Origin: SLRI01 sp964460465
Lineage (GTDB): Bacteria; Pseudomonadota; Alphaproteobacteria; Geminicoccales; Geminicoccaceae
Assembly: GCA_964460465.1 (NCBI GenBank)
Contig: CAYWSB010000001.1
Coordinates: forward strand, 1 to 64,000
Reading direction: 5' to 3'
Length of the DNA stretch: 64,000 nt
Below the pieces are notes generated by a model. The model was not told where the DNA came from and made no database searches. It saw nothing but the letters and a program-made list of their open reading frames with translations. This document shows positions 17,084 to 28,141 of the stretch, in pieces; the first letter of the stretch is position 1, and each line of letters begins with the position of its first letter. The position numbers were made by a program, and so were the translations under genes.

Positions 17084-17662
17084 CTACTCGGCAGGGATGC
17101 GGGAGAAGCCGTTTCGCATGTAGGCGATGATCGCCCATATCTCGTCGTCGGTCAGCGCGTTCTTGAACGCCGGCATCTCCGTGTCAAAGGCCGCGCCGCC
17201 CTCCGCGATCGCCCACAGCAGATATTCGTCGCCGGCCATCGGCCTCTGCACCAGGTAGGTGAGCAGAGCGGGCGACGGGACTAAGCCGCGACCTTCTGAT
17301 CCGTCACCGTAGCCGATCTCGCCGTGGCAGCGGGCACAGTGCGCCGCGTAGGCGTCCGCCCCCTGCGCGATCGCTTCCGGGCTCCGCTCGAGCGGGCTGA
17401 CCGCACCGCGATAAGTGGCGGGCACCTCCTGGTTCATGAAGGTCCAGTGGCGGAGCATGCGCTGGTGCTGGGTGACGCCCATCATGCCCGGATCCCAGCG
17501 ATCCCGCTGACTGCCCTCCGGCCACATGCGCTCCCAGTCCGTCGTGCGCGGCCCCCACCAATCCTGCGGCCCCGGCTCGCGCTGCTGTGCTGCCGTGGTC
17601 GATGGGGCGGCCCAAGCCGCGACCGCGACGACCAGAGCCATGGCGACCAGTGCTTTGGACAT
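17084..17662 (-). CDS. Periplasmic c-type cytochrome
   Basis: 192 residues. An N-terminal signal peptide (MSKALVAMALVVAVAAWAAP) precedes a Trp/Met-rich region, then a single class I haem site CARCH at about 108-112 and a candidate axial Met in TEMPAFKNAL. The YLLWAIAEGG and MRNGFSRIP segments are typical of mono-haem cytochromes c. It carries electrons in the periplasm. The start has AGGAGG just upstream; a longer in-frame start at 17713 adds a non-signal leader. No oxidase or dehydrogenase gene is adjacent. Confidence 0.87.
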   Translation of the reverse strand: MSKALVAMALVVAVAAWAAPSTTAAQQREPGPQDWWGPRTTDWERMWPEGSQRDRWDPGMMGVTQHQRMLRHWTFMNQEVPATYRGAVSPLERSPEAIAQGADAYAAHCARCHGEIGYGDGSEGRGLVPSPALLTYLVQRPMAGDEYLLWAIAEGGAAFDTEMPAFKNALTDDEIWAIIAYMRNGFSRIPAE

Positions 17663-17773
17663 TCTCGACCTCCTGCCTGCCAAGACGCCGAGCATCGGCT
17701 GTCGCCGCCGCACCTGCCATGACCTGGATCAAAGCCGGCGGGACGACCGCGCGCAACAACGGCGCTCGTGGCG

Positions 17774-19141
17774 TCAAGCCGGCAGCTGGAGCTGGTGCGC
17801 CGCCAGCGCCTCGGCCTGACGCTTCTCGAGGGCAGCGACGTCGAAATCACCCACGAGCGCCATGAACATCCGGTGCCAGTTGATCTCGGCGTTCAAGTGG
17901 AGGAACACGGAGCCGAGCCCGATCGCCGCACGGTCCATGAAGACGAACTCCCGGGGCGGCGTCACGCCACCGACCTCCTTCAGCCGGCGATGGACCTTGC
18001 CGGCGACCTCGCGGCCCTCGCGGCCGGCATTGGTCTCCTGGATCAGCCGCGGCCGATCCTCCATGAGCGGGCCGTAGAGGAAGGCCGCCCACTGGTTGAG
18101 GACGTCGATCACCTCGTTGGTGAGGCCGGAGAAGCCCCAGCTTTCGTAGGCCTGGACGGCGAGGTCGCGATCGTTGCGCATCAAGGCCCAGAAGAGGTCG
18201 ATGACGCCCTTGACGAAGCGCGGCGGGAAGAGCCGGACGCAGCCGAAATCGAGCAGGTTGATGTCGAGATCGGGGCGCACCGTGTAGTTGCCGAGATGCG
18301 GGTCGCCGTGGATGACGCCGAAATTGTAGAAGGGCACGTACCAGGCACGGAACATGTTGAGCGCCAGCCGGTTGCGGGTCTCGGCGTCGGCGGCCTTGAA
18401 CGAGAGGAGCTTTTCGCCCTCGAGCCATTCCATGGTCAGGAGGCGTCCGGTCGAGAGCTCGTCCAGCACCGCTGGCACGTGGATGTGCGGCTCGTCCTTC
18501 AGGATGGTGCGGTAGAGCCCCATGTTCCGGGCCTCGTGCGCGTAGTCGAGCTCCTCGTGCAGCCGAGCGGCGATCTCCTCGTAGATGCGGTCCGGGTTGA
18601 TCGCGCGGTCGTAGCGGCGATAGATCGCGAAGATGAACTTGAGCTGCGAGAGATCGGCATCGACCGCGGCCGCGATGTTCGGATACTGCAGCTTGCAGGC
18701 GACCGTCCGGCCGTCGTGCAGCTCGGCCTTGTGCACCTGGCCCAGCGACGCCGCGGCCGAGGGCTCGAGCGGGAAGTGGGCGAAGCGCTTCTCCCAGTCG
18801 GCGCCGAGCTCGGCCACCATGCGGCGGCGGACGAAAGGCTTGCCCATGGGCGGCGCATTCGACTGGAGCTGCGCCAGCTCGGCCGCGTACTCCGCCGGCA
18901 ACGCCTCGGGGATGGTGGCCATCATCTGCGCCACCTTCATGAGCGGCCCCTTGAGCCCACCCAAGGCCTCGCGCAGCTCGGATGCCTGCTCGAGGCTGTC
19001 GCCACCGCCGGTCATGCGCCGGCCGGCGAAGCGTGCGGCCGCGGCGCCCACGGTGGTCGACACCTGGGCGTAGCGGCGGAAGCGGCCGCCGAACGAGCTT
19101 TCCGAGTTGCGCCGGTCGCCGCCGGCGGGGCGATCGCTCAA
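17774..19141 (-). CDS. ABC1/UbiB (AarF) family atypical kinase
   Basis: 455 residues. The family-specific K-x-x-Q motif appears as LMKVAQMMA, followed by SAAASLGQVHKAEL (nucleotide-binding A-rich loop), the Lys in VACKLQYP, the catalytic HGDPHLGN and the metal-binding DFG in NLLDFGCVRLF. These proteins act in ubiquinone biosynthesis or lipid homeostasis; members lack ordinary protein kinase activity. There is no clear C-terminal membrane pair, so it may not be UbiB itself. Its start overlaps the end of the oligoendopeptidase gene by four bases. Confidence 0.9.
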   Translation of the reverse strand: MSDRPAGGDRRNSESSFGGRFRRYAQVSTTVGAAAARFAGRRMTGGGDSLEQASELREALGGLKGPLMKVAQMMATIPEALPAEYAAELAQLQSNAPPMGKPFVRRRMVAELGADWEKRFAHFPLEPSAAASLGQVHKAELHDGRTVACKLQYPNIAAAVDADLSQLKFIFAIYRRYDRAINPDRIYEEIAARLHEELDYAHEARNMGLYRTILKDEPHIHVPAVLDELSTGRLLTMEWLEGEKLLSFKAADAETRNRLALNMFRAWYVPFYNFGVIHGDPHLGNYTVRPDLDINLLDFGCVRLFPPRFVKGVIDLFWALMRNDRDLAVQAYESWGFSGLTNEVIDVLNQWAAFLYGPLMEDRPRLIQETNAGREGREVAGKVHRRLKEVGGVTPPREFVFMDRAAIGLGSVFLHLNAEINWHRMFMALVGDFDVAALEKRQAEALAAHQLQLPA

Positions 19142-21036
19142 GCTTGTGCTCCCATCGCTCGCGGCTCGGCCCCGTCGGCGTCCAATGCCGTCTCCAGCTC
19201 TGCGATATAGTCTTCGAGCACGGACAGACCACCGGCCCAGAACGCCGGATCACTGGCATCCAGGCCGAAGGGTGAGAGCAGTTCCTTGTGGCGCAGCGTC
19301 CCGCCCGCTTCCAGCATCGCGAGGTAGCGCGGCTCGAAGCCCTCGGGCGCCTCCTCGTAGCGCTTGTAGAGCGCGTTCACCAGGCAGTCGCCGAAGGCGT
19401 AGGCGTAGACGTAGAAGGGCACATGGACGAAATGCGGGATGTAGCTCCAGTAGGCGCGGTACTCGTCGGGATAGTTGAACGCCGGGCCGAGGCTTTCCTG
19501 CTGCACCGCCATCCAGATGTCGCCGAGGTCGTCCGGGGTGAGCTCGGCTTCCTTGCGGGCATCGTGGACGCGCCGCTCGAACTCGCAGAAGGCGATCTGG
19601 CGGACCACCGTGTTGAGCATGTCCTCGACCTTGCTGGCCAGGAGCACCCTGCGCTCGACCGGGCTCGCGGCTTGTCCGAGGAGGGCCCGGAAAGTGAGCT
19701 GCTCGCCGAACACCGACGCGGTCTCGGCGAGGGTCAGCGGTGTGCCGGCCAGGAGCAGCCCCTGCTTGGCCGCGAGGAGCTGGTGGACGCCGTGGCCGAG
19801 TTCGTGCGCCAGGGTCATGACGTCGCGCGACTTGCCCTGGAAGTTCATGAGCACGTAGGGGTGCACGCTCGGCACTACCGGATGACAGAAGGCCCCGCTG
19901 TCCTTGCCCGGACGGACCTCTGCATCGATCCACCTGCGCACGAAGAAGCGATCCACCATCTCCGCCAGCCTGGGTGAGAAGGTGCGGTAGGCGTTCACCA
20001 CCACCACCTTGGCATCGTCCCAACTCCGGCGCTGGTCGCTGTCCTCGGGCAGGGGCGCGTTGCGGTCCCAGAACTCGAGCTTCTCCAGCCCCATCCAGCG
20101 GGCCTTGAGCGCGTAGTAGCGGTGCGACAGCCGTGGATAGGCGTGGCGGACGGCCGTGATCAGCGCCTCCACGACCTCGTCCTCGACCTGGTTGGCGAGA
20201 TTGCGCGAGGAGATCGGGCGCTCGAACTTGCGCCAGCCGTCCTCGATCGCCTTGTCCTTGACCAGCGTGTTGGTGATGCGGGTGCAGAGCCGGATGTTCT
20301 TCGCCAGCACCCCGCTGATGGCCGTCGCGGCGTCACGCCGGACCGCGCGGTCCTTGGCCGACATCTTGTCGAAGATCTGCGCGCTGGTCAGGTCCTCGCC
20401 GCGAAACGGGAAGCGCAGGGCCGACATGCTCTCGTCGAACAGCCGGACCCATGCGCTGCGGCCGGTCACCGAGCGCTCGTGCAGGACCTTCTCGATCTCA
20501 TCGGAAAGCTGGTGCGGACGGAAGGCGCGGACGTTGTCGAGCCAGGGCTTCAGGCTCGCCAACTTGGCCGACTCCTCCAGCCTTGCGGTCAGGATCTCGT
20601 CCTCGACCCGGTTCAGCTCGAGGGTGACGAACAGGAGATGGGTATTGATGGCGTTGACCCGCTCCTGCACCGCCTGCAGAAAGCGGCCGATCTTGGCATC
20701 GTCCCGGTTCGCGGCGTGATTGAGCGAGGCGAAGGCGTAGACCCGGCCGATCGACTCCTGCAGCGCCTCGTAGCGGGCGAGCATCTTGGCCAGATCGTCG
20801 CCGCTGCGCTCGGCGAGAGTGCCGGAATAGGCCTCGGCAATGGCCTGGGCTTCCGTGGTCGCAGCGGCCAGGGTGACCTCGATGGCGGGATCGTCCAGCC
20901 CGGCGAACAGATCGGAGAGGTCCCAGGTCGGTGCCGCACCCGCTGCTGCACCGGACCTCCCCGATGCGGCCTCGGCCGGGGCCGCCATCGTTCCTGCCGG
21001 CTCCGCCGTAGCGCGGAGCGGCTCTGCATTCATCAT
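19138..21036 (-). CDS. pepF: M3 family oligoendopeptidase F
   Basis: 632 residues from a double ATG preceded by AAGGGA. The zinc protease signature HELGHGVHQ (about residues 409-417) and the downstream Glu in LAETASVFGE are present, together with the conserved ARKDSGAFCHP-like region (RPGKDSGAFCHP) and the substrate-binding tail FVYAYAFGDCLV. The enzyme cleaves short peptides in the cytoplasm. The frame is open to 21285 but would then overlap the divergent acyl-CoA synthetase gene. It is the first gene of a two-gene unit with the ABC1 kinase gene. Confidence 0.9.
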   Translation of the reverse strand: MMNAEPLRATAEPAGTMAAPAEAASGRSGAAAGAAPTWDLSDLFAGLDDPAIEVTLAAATTEAQAIAEAYSGTLAERSGDDLAKMLARYEALQESIGRVYAFASLNHAANRDDAKIGRFLQAVQERVNAINTHLLFVTLELNRVEDEILTARLEESAKLASLKPWLDNVRAFRPHQLSDEIEKVLHERSVTGRSAWVRLFDESMSALRFPFRGEDLTSAQIFDKMSAKDRAVRRDAATAISGVLAKNIRLCTRITNTLVKDKAIEDGWRKFERPISSRNLANQVEDEVVEALITAVRHAYPRLSHRYYALKARWMGLEKLEFWDRNAPLPEDSDQRRSWDDAKVVVVNAYRTFSPRLAEMVDRFFVRRWIDAEVRPGKDSGAFCHPVVPSVHPYVLMNFQGKSRDVMTLAHELGHGVHQLLAAKQGLLLAGTPLTLAETASVFGEQLTFRALLGQAASPVERRVLLASKVEDMLNTVVRQIAFCEFERRVHDARKEAELTPDDLGDIWMAVQQESLGPAFNYPDEYRAYWSYIPHFVHVPFYVYAYAFGDCLVNALYKRYEEAPEGFEPRYLAMLEAGGTLRHKELLSPFGLDASDPAFWAGGLSVLEDYIAELETALDADGAEPRAMGAQA

Positions 21037-21214
21037 CCCTCTTCCCTTCGAGCCTGGACAAGCGAGATATATGCCCTGAAACATGGAGGTCCAGCGGACC
21101 TTTGGCCCGGGTGACCAGCCGGGATGACCGCCGAGACAACCGGGAGGCATCGTCGACGGTCGGTGTGACACGCCCCGACCAGCATCCGTCGACCCGCAGC
21201 GATCAAGAGGATAC

Positions 21215-23011
21215 ATGGCCGACGTAGCCTTCGACACCAACCTCCTGGCAATGTTCCAGAACCACGCCGCGCGCGAGGGCGACAACCCGTTCCTGTGGGA
21301 GAAGGTCGACGGCGTCTACCGGCCCTGGTCCTGGCGACGGGTCGCGGACGAGGCTCAGCGCCTGTCGCGGGCGTTCCGGCAGCTCGGCATCGAGCCCGGC
21401 GACCGGGTCGTGCTCGTCGCCGAGAACCGGCCCGAGTGGTGCGTGGCCGATCTGGCGGTGCTCGGGGCGGGCGGCATCACCGTGCCGGCCTACACCACCA
21501 ACACCGAGAAGGATCACGCCTACATCCTCAACCACGCCGAAGCCAAGATGGTGATCTGCTCCGGGCGCAGCCTCGCCAAGCGGCTGATCCCGGCGATCAA
21601 GGAGGCGCCGAGCGTCAAGACGCTGCTGTTCATCGAGCCCCTGGCCGAAACCGGCGAGCTGCCGGTCTCCGCCATCAGCTGGGCCGACGCGCTGGCCCTC
21701 GGCGACCGCGCGCCGGCGCTCGATCTGGCCTCGTCGATCGCGCCGGACGACGTCGCCTGCTTCATCTACACGTCCGGCACCGGCGGCACGCCCAAGGGGG
21801 TCATGCTCTCGCATCGCAACATCATGTGCAACCTCGAGGGTGCCTACGAGCTGGTGAAGCGGCTCGGGCTGGGCACTCGCGAGCGCTTCCTCTCCTTTCT
21901 GCCGCTCTCGCACAGCTACGAGCACACGGCGGGCCAGTTCTTCCCGATCTCGATCGGTGCGGAGATCTACTACGCCGAGGGGGTCGAGACGCTCTCGACC
22001 AACCTGATCGAAGCCAAGCCCACGATCCTCACCTGCGTGCCCCGGCTCTACGAGGTGCTGCGGCAGAAGATCCTCCACGGCGTGGAGCGTCAGGGCGGCA
22101 TCAAGAAGAAGATGTTCGAGCTGGCGGTCAAGCTCGGCACGAAGCGCTACGAGCAGGGTGGCAGGCTCAACCCGCTCGAGGGTGCCGTCGACGCGGTTCT
22201 CGACAAGCTGGTGCGAACCAAGGTCAACGAGCGCTTCGGTGGGCAGTTGAAGGCGATGGTCTCGGGCGGCGCGCCCTTGAACTACGATGTCGGCATGTTC
22301 TTCGTGGCCCTGGGCCTGCCGGTGCTGCAGGGCTACGGTCAGACCGAGGCGTCGCCGGTGATCAGCGCCAACCCGCCGGGGGCGGCCCGCCTCGACACCG
22401 TGGGCCCGCCCTTCACGGGCGTCGAGCTCAAGATCGCCGAGGACGGCGAGATCCTGGTCCGCGGCGACAGCGTGATGCGCGGCTACTGGAAGGACGAGGA
22501 GACGACCGCCCGGACCATCGTCGACGGCTGGCTGCACACTGGTGACATCGGGGTGATCGATTCCGACGGCTACCTCAAGATCACCGACCGGAAGAAGGAC
22601 ATCATCGTCAACTCGGGCGGCGACAACGTCTCGCCGCAGCGCGTCGAGGGCATCCTCCTGCTCGAGCCGGAGATCGGCCAGGCGTTCATCTACGGCGACA
22701 AGCGGCCTTACCTGGTGGCGCTCATCGCCCCCGACGCGGATGCGGCGAAGGCCTATGCCCGCGAGAACGGCAAGTCCGCCGACATGGCCGAGCTCGCCCA
22801 GGACCCGGGCTTCCGCCAGCGGATCGCAGAAGCGGTGAAGCGGGCGAACGCCAGTCTCTCGGCGATCGAGCGCATCCGCAAGTTCGAGATCATGAGCGAG
22901 CCGTTCACGGTCGACAACGGCCTCATGACCCCGACCCTGAAGCTGCGCCGGCCGATGATCACCGAGCGCCACGGCGAGCTGCTCGAGAGCCTCTACGCCG
23001 CCGGGCGCTAG
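21215..23011 (+). CDS. AMP-dependent acyl-CoA synthetase (long-chain type)
   Basis: 598 residues. ANL-superfamily motifs are present in order: the P-loop YTSGTGGTPKGVMLSH (about 183-198), the GYGQTEASPV motif, the DGWLHTGDIG motif and the KDIIVNSGGDNVSPQ hinge/catalytic region. The arrangement and length match long-chain fatty acyl-CoA ligases of the FadD15 kind. It activates a fatty acid with ATP and CoA at the membrane or in the cytoplasm. The gene is divergent from pepF with an intergenic region of about 180 bases. Confidence 0.9.
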   Translation: MADVAFDTNLLAMFQNHAAREGDNPFLWEKVDGVYRPWSWRRVADEAQRLSRAFRQLGIEPGDRVVLVAENRPEWCVADLAVLGAGGITVPAYTTNTEKDHAYILNHAEAKMVICSGRSLAKRLIPAIKEAPSVKTLLFIEPLAETGELPVSAISWADALALGDRAPALDLASSIAPDDVACFIYTSGTGGTPKGVMLSHRNIMCNLEGAYELVKRLGLGTRERFLSFLPLSHSYEHTAGQFFPISIGAEIYYAEGVETLSTNLIEAKPTILTCVPRLYEVLRQKILHGVERQGGIKKKMFELAVKLGTKRYEQGGRLNPLEGAVDAVLDKLVRTKVNERFGGQLKAMVSGGAPLNYDVGMFFVALGLPVLQGYGQTEASPVISANPPGAARLDTVGPPFTGVELKIAEDGEILVRGDSVMRGYWKDEETTARTIVDGWLHTGDIGVIDSDGYLKITDRKKDIIVNSGGDNVSPQRVEGILLLEPEIGQAFIYGDKRPYLVALIAPDADAAKAYARENGKSADMAELAQDPGFRQRIAEAVKRANASLSAIERIRKFEIMSEPFTVDNGLMTPTLKLRRPMITERHGELLESLYAAGR

Positions 23012-23095
23012 GGCGGTCCCTTCACGCGGTCTCTTGCTGCCGGGCGCCGATCGCGCCCCCGCGCCCCAAGATGGGGCTCGGAGGGCGCTCAGCGT

Positions 23096-23827
23096 TCATC
23101 GGCGGCCTGCCGCCGCGCCCGGGTCGAGGGCCGGTCCGAGGTCGTGCTGGGCCACGTCCAGAAGCTCTCGCATGCGCTCCCTGGCCGCGTCGGGATCGCG
23201 CAGGCGGATGGCTTCAAGGACCTCCCTGTGCGCGTCCAGAGTCCGCTCATAGGCGGCGCTAAGCCCGGTCGACAGTCGGAAACTGGCCTCGAGGGCAGCG
23301 CCGATGGTGGCGATCAGGTGGCGGAAGACGACGTTGCCGCTGGCCTTGATGATGGCAGCGTGGAAGGCGAGGTCGGCGCTGCAGCAGGCGGCGAGATCGC
23401 CCGGCAGATTGGCGGCCATGCCGAGATAGCCAGCCTCGATCGCCGCGAGATCGGCGGCGGTGGCGCGTTCCGCCGCCATCGCCGCGGCGGCGGGCTCGAT
23501 TACCCGACGCGCTTCGAGCAGCGAGCGGACCAGGGCCGGGTCGTCGTGCAGTCCGCCCTGCCGCCAGCTCAGCACCTCGGGATCGAGCAGGCTCCAGTCC
23601 TCGGGTGCCCTGACGATCATGCCGAGCCGCGGCCGGGCCTCGATCATGCCCTTCGCACAGAGGAACTTCACCGCCTCTCGCACGCTCGTCCGGCTGACCC
23701 CGTAGAGGCCCTGCAGCGCCTCCTCGTTGGGCAGCCGGTCGCCCGGGACGTAGGTGCCGCCGAGGATTGCCGCTCCCAGCTCCTGCACGACGCGGTTGTG
23801 CACCCGGGCGCGCGTGCCGCCGCTCAA
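23096..23827 (-). CDS. FadR-subfamily GntR transcriptional regulator
   Basis: About 243 residues. Residues 8-75 form the GntR winged helix (QELGAAILGGTYVPGDRLPN, then YGVSRTSVREAVKFL), and residues 95-230 the helical FCD ligand domain with metal-binding Asp/His (ADLAFHAAI, DAHREVLEAI). It starts at a TTG that overlaps the permease stop (TTGA), so it is the last gene of the sugar operon and probably its autoregulated repressor; a GTG eight codons inside is an alternative start. The ligand is likely a sugar acid made or used by this operon. Confidence 0.87.
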   Translation of the reverse strand: MSGGTRARVHNRVVQELGAAILGGTYVPGDRLPNEEALQGLYGVSRTSVREAVKFLCAKGMIEARPRLGMIVRAPEDWSLLDPEVLSWRQGGLHDDPALVRSLLEARRVIEPAAAAMAAERATAADLAAIEAGYLGMAANLPGDLAACCSADLAFHAAIIKASGNVVFRHLIATIGAALEASFRLSTGLSAAYERTLDAHREVLEAIRLRDPDAARERMRELLDVAQHDLGPALDPGAAAGRR

Positions 23828-24821
23828 CGATCGCCGCTCCGGCGCATCTGCGCTTCCTGGATGATGACCGCCACGATCAGCAGCGTGCCCTTGGCGAGGA
23901 GCTGGTAGAAGGTGGGCACGCTGGTCAGGATCAGGCCGTTGTTGAGCACGCCGATGATCAGGACGCCCAGCAGCGCCCCCACGATCGTGCCCTTGCCGCC
24001 CTGCAGCGCACAGCCGCCGAGGATGGCCGCCGTGATCGCCTCGAGCTCGAGCCCCTGGCTGCCGGAGGCCGGCTGGCCGGACATGGTCCGCGACGCCATG
24101 ACCATGGCGGCGAGCCCGGCGGCGGTGCCGGACATGGCGTAGATGGCGATCTGGTAGCGGCGGATCGGCAGGCCGGCCAACCGCGCCACGGTGGGGTTGC
24201 CGCCGATGGCGTAGATGTTCCGGCCGATCACCGTCCGGCTCATGAAGATGCCGAAGCTGACCAGGACCGCCAGCAGGATCCAGATCGGCACCGGGAGATA
24301 GAGGACGACGCCGCTGCCGATGAAGCGGAAGGCGTCGTTGGTGATGCTGACCGAGCTGCCGCCCGAGGTGATGAAGGCGAGGCCCCTGAACACCGCCATG
24401 GTGCCGAGCGTGGTGATGACGGCGTTGATCCGGCCGTAGGTGATCAAGAGGCCGTTGACCAGCCCCGCGAGGCAGCCGGCGAGCAGCGCCGCGCCGATGC
24501 CGGCGCTGGCGAGGCCGGTCTCGGCCATGGCGATGGCGGCGCACATGGTCGAGAGCCCGACGATCGAGCCCACCGAGATGTCGAGGCCACCCGAGACGAT
24601 GACCACGCACTGCGCCATGGCGAGGATGCCGAGCACGGTGATGGCGAGGCCGATGTTCAGGAGGTTCCGGGGGAGGAAGAAGACGTCCGAGCGGATGGTG
24701 CCGAAGATCGCGACCAGGATGAGCAGCGCCAGCAGCAGGCTCAGGTTCTGCGCCCCGATGCGGGCGAGGATGGTTCGGCCGGGCATGGCCGTGGCCCCGG
24801 CGGTGGCGGTGCCCTCGAGCA

Positions 24822-24822
<1 letters not shown>
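23824..24822 (-). CDS. Sugar ABC transporter permease (RbsC/AraH type)
   Basis: 332 residues with eight to ten membrane helices. The family signature VVIVSGGLDISVGSIVGL and the EAA-like region GLELEAITAAILGGCALQGGKGTIVGALLGVLIIGVLN (middle part) are clear. It forms the membrane pore of a CUT2-type importer together with the ATPase and binding protein encoded upstream. The ATG overlaps the stop of the ATPase gene by one base (TGATG), indicating tight coupling. Confidence 0.92.
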
Positions 24823-26371
<1,549 letters not shown>

Positions 26372-26378
<7 letters not shown>

Positions 26379-27346
26379 CCGAGCCGGTCCTTGTACTCGG
26401 CGAAGTTGCCGGCGTTGATCAGGATCGCCGGCATGTAGGTGATCTCGGGCAAGGGCGTGCCGTTGGTCACGTTCTCGTGGAGATGGGCGATGGCCGTGGC
26501 GCCATGGGTCGCCGAATCGAACCACATCGTGCCGCTGAACCCGGTCTCACGGCCGCTGCCGAAGGCCTCGCACGAGCGGGAGCCATCGATGCCCACGCCG
26601 ATGACGTTGGCCGGGTCCATCCCGGCGTTCTCGGTGGCGCGGACCGAGCCCAGGACCCCGTCGTCGTTGCAGGAGAAGAACACCCAGCGCTCGGCCAGGA
26701 GGTTGGCGGTCAAGGCGGTGCCGACGACGTCGATCGCATTGGCCATGGTGTTGTCATAGGGGATGCGGACGATGTTCGCTGCCGAGAAGTCGGGGAACGC
26801 CTCGAGGAAGGCCTCCTCGGCACCGCGATTGCGGCGCATGCAGGTGTCGGCCTTCTCGTCCTCGACGCTGCCGATGCGGACCGAAGACCAGTCCGCCTGC
26901 CAGCCCTTCGCCTCCGCGATCCGGGCGAGCTCGGTGCCGACCTGGCGGCCGATGGTCAAGGCGTCGATGCCGACATAGGGAACGGGGCTGCCGTCCTCGA
27001 AGGTGATGTCGTCGTCGACCGCGACCAGCGGGATGCCAGCCTCCGCCGCCTTCGACGCGACCACTGGCCCGAGGGCGCGATCCGGCACGACGATGGCGAT
27101 GCCGGCGACCCCGTCGCCGATCATCGTGTCCATGGCGGTGATGGTCAGGTTGGCGTCGAACTGGACGTCCTGGACCATGAGCGCCGCCCCCCTGGCCTCG
27201 GCCTCGGCCTTGGCCCCGGCGACCTCGGAGACGAACCAGGGATGGTCGCCCATCTTGTTGATGTAGCCGAACTTGAGGTCCTGGGCCGCGGCCGGTGCCG
27301 TCAGCGCCGCGGTGGCGAGCACTGCGAGCGTCGTCTTCTTCAGCAT
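26372..27346 (-). CDS. Periplasmic sugar-binding protein (AraF-like)
   Basis: 324 residues. A cleavable signal peptide (MLKKTTLAVLATAALTAPAA, cut near AAAQD) is followed by a type I periplasmic binding fold: KFGYINKMGDHPWFVSEV, IAIVVPDRALG, PYVGIDALTIGRQVG and GVGIDGSRSCEAFGSG. The sequence looks closest to arabinose-binding proteins, so an aldopentose, galactose-like sugar or its acid is a reasonable guess for the ligand. It delivers substrate to the permease and ATPase encoded next. Confidence 0.88.
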
Positions 27347-27370
27347 GTCGAGCCTCCCTGCTCGGTTGGT

Positions 27371-28141
27371 TCAGTCGTGGTAGAGGACGGAGCGCCCGCC
27401 ATCGATGGTGATGCAGGACGCATTGATGAAGGGGGCCTCGTCGGAGGCGAGGAAGACCGCGGTCATGGCGACCTCTTCGGGCCTGCCGATCCGCCGGGGC
27501 GGGTGCAGCTCCTCGGCCTTCCGCCGCTCGGCCGCGGGGTCGGGGAAGGTGTTCCAGTAGTCGACGGCGATCTGCGTCTCGATGTAGCCCGGGGCGATGG
27601 CGTTCACCCGAACCCCTCTCGGCGCGTACTCGATGCCCAGCGCCCGGGTGAGGCCCAGGAGGCCGTGCTTGGCCACGGGGTAGGGGAAGGTGTGCGGGAT
27701 GATGGCGAAGGCGTGGCAGGAGGCGATGGTGACGATCGACCCTCCGCCCTGCTCGAGCATGGCCGGCAGCACGGCCCGACAGGAGTGCCAAACGCCGTCC
27801 AGGTCGACCTCGAAGCAGCGCCGCCATTCGGACTCGGGCATGGCGAGCGGCTCGTGGAAGACGTTGATCCCGGCATTGGCCACCAGGACGTCGATCCGGC
27901 CGAAGCTGTCCCGGGTCACCTGGGCGACGCGGTCGAGCTCGGCCTGGTGACGGACGTCGCAGGGCAGGAAGCTGCAGCCCAGGCGGTCGGCGGTGGCGGT
28001 GCCAGTGGCGGGGTCGAGCTCGGCGATCATCACGGTCGCCCCCTCGCGCACGAAGGCCTCGGCCACCGCCTCGCCGATGCCGCGGCCGGCACCGGTGACG
28101 ATGGCGACCTTGCCCGCGAGCCTGCCGGCCACCGCACTCAC
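27371..28141 (-). CDS. SDR family oxidoreductase, probable sugar dehydrogenase
   Basis: 256 residues with TGAGRGIG near the N-terminus (cofactor binding), NAGINVF, the catalytic Ser in IVTIASCHAF and the Y-P-V-A-K variant of the Tyr-Lys motif (FPYPVAKHGLLGL), and NAIAPGYIET. It is the right size for a classical SDR. Located between the enolase-superfamily dehydratase and the binding protein, it probably oxidises the imported sugar to its lactone or acid. Its start overlaps the upstream gene by four bases. Confidence 0.9.
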   Translation of the reverse strand: MSAVAGRLAGKVAIVTGAGRGIGEAVAEAFVREGATVMIAELDPATGTATADRLGCSFLPCDVRHQAELDRVAQVTRDSFGRIDVLVANAGINVFHEPLAMPESEWRRCFEVDLDGVWHSCRAVLPAMLEQGGGSIVTIASCHAFAIIPHTFPYPVAKHGLLGLTRALGIEYAPRGVRVNAIAPGYIETQIAVDYWNTFPDPAAERRKAEELHPPRRIGRPEEVAMTAVFLASDEAPFINASCITIDGGRSVLYHD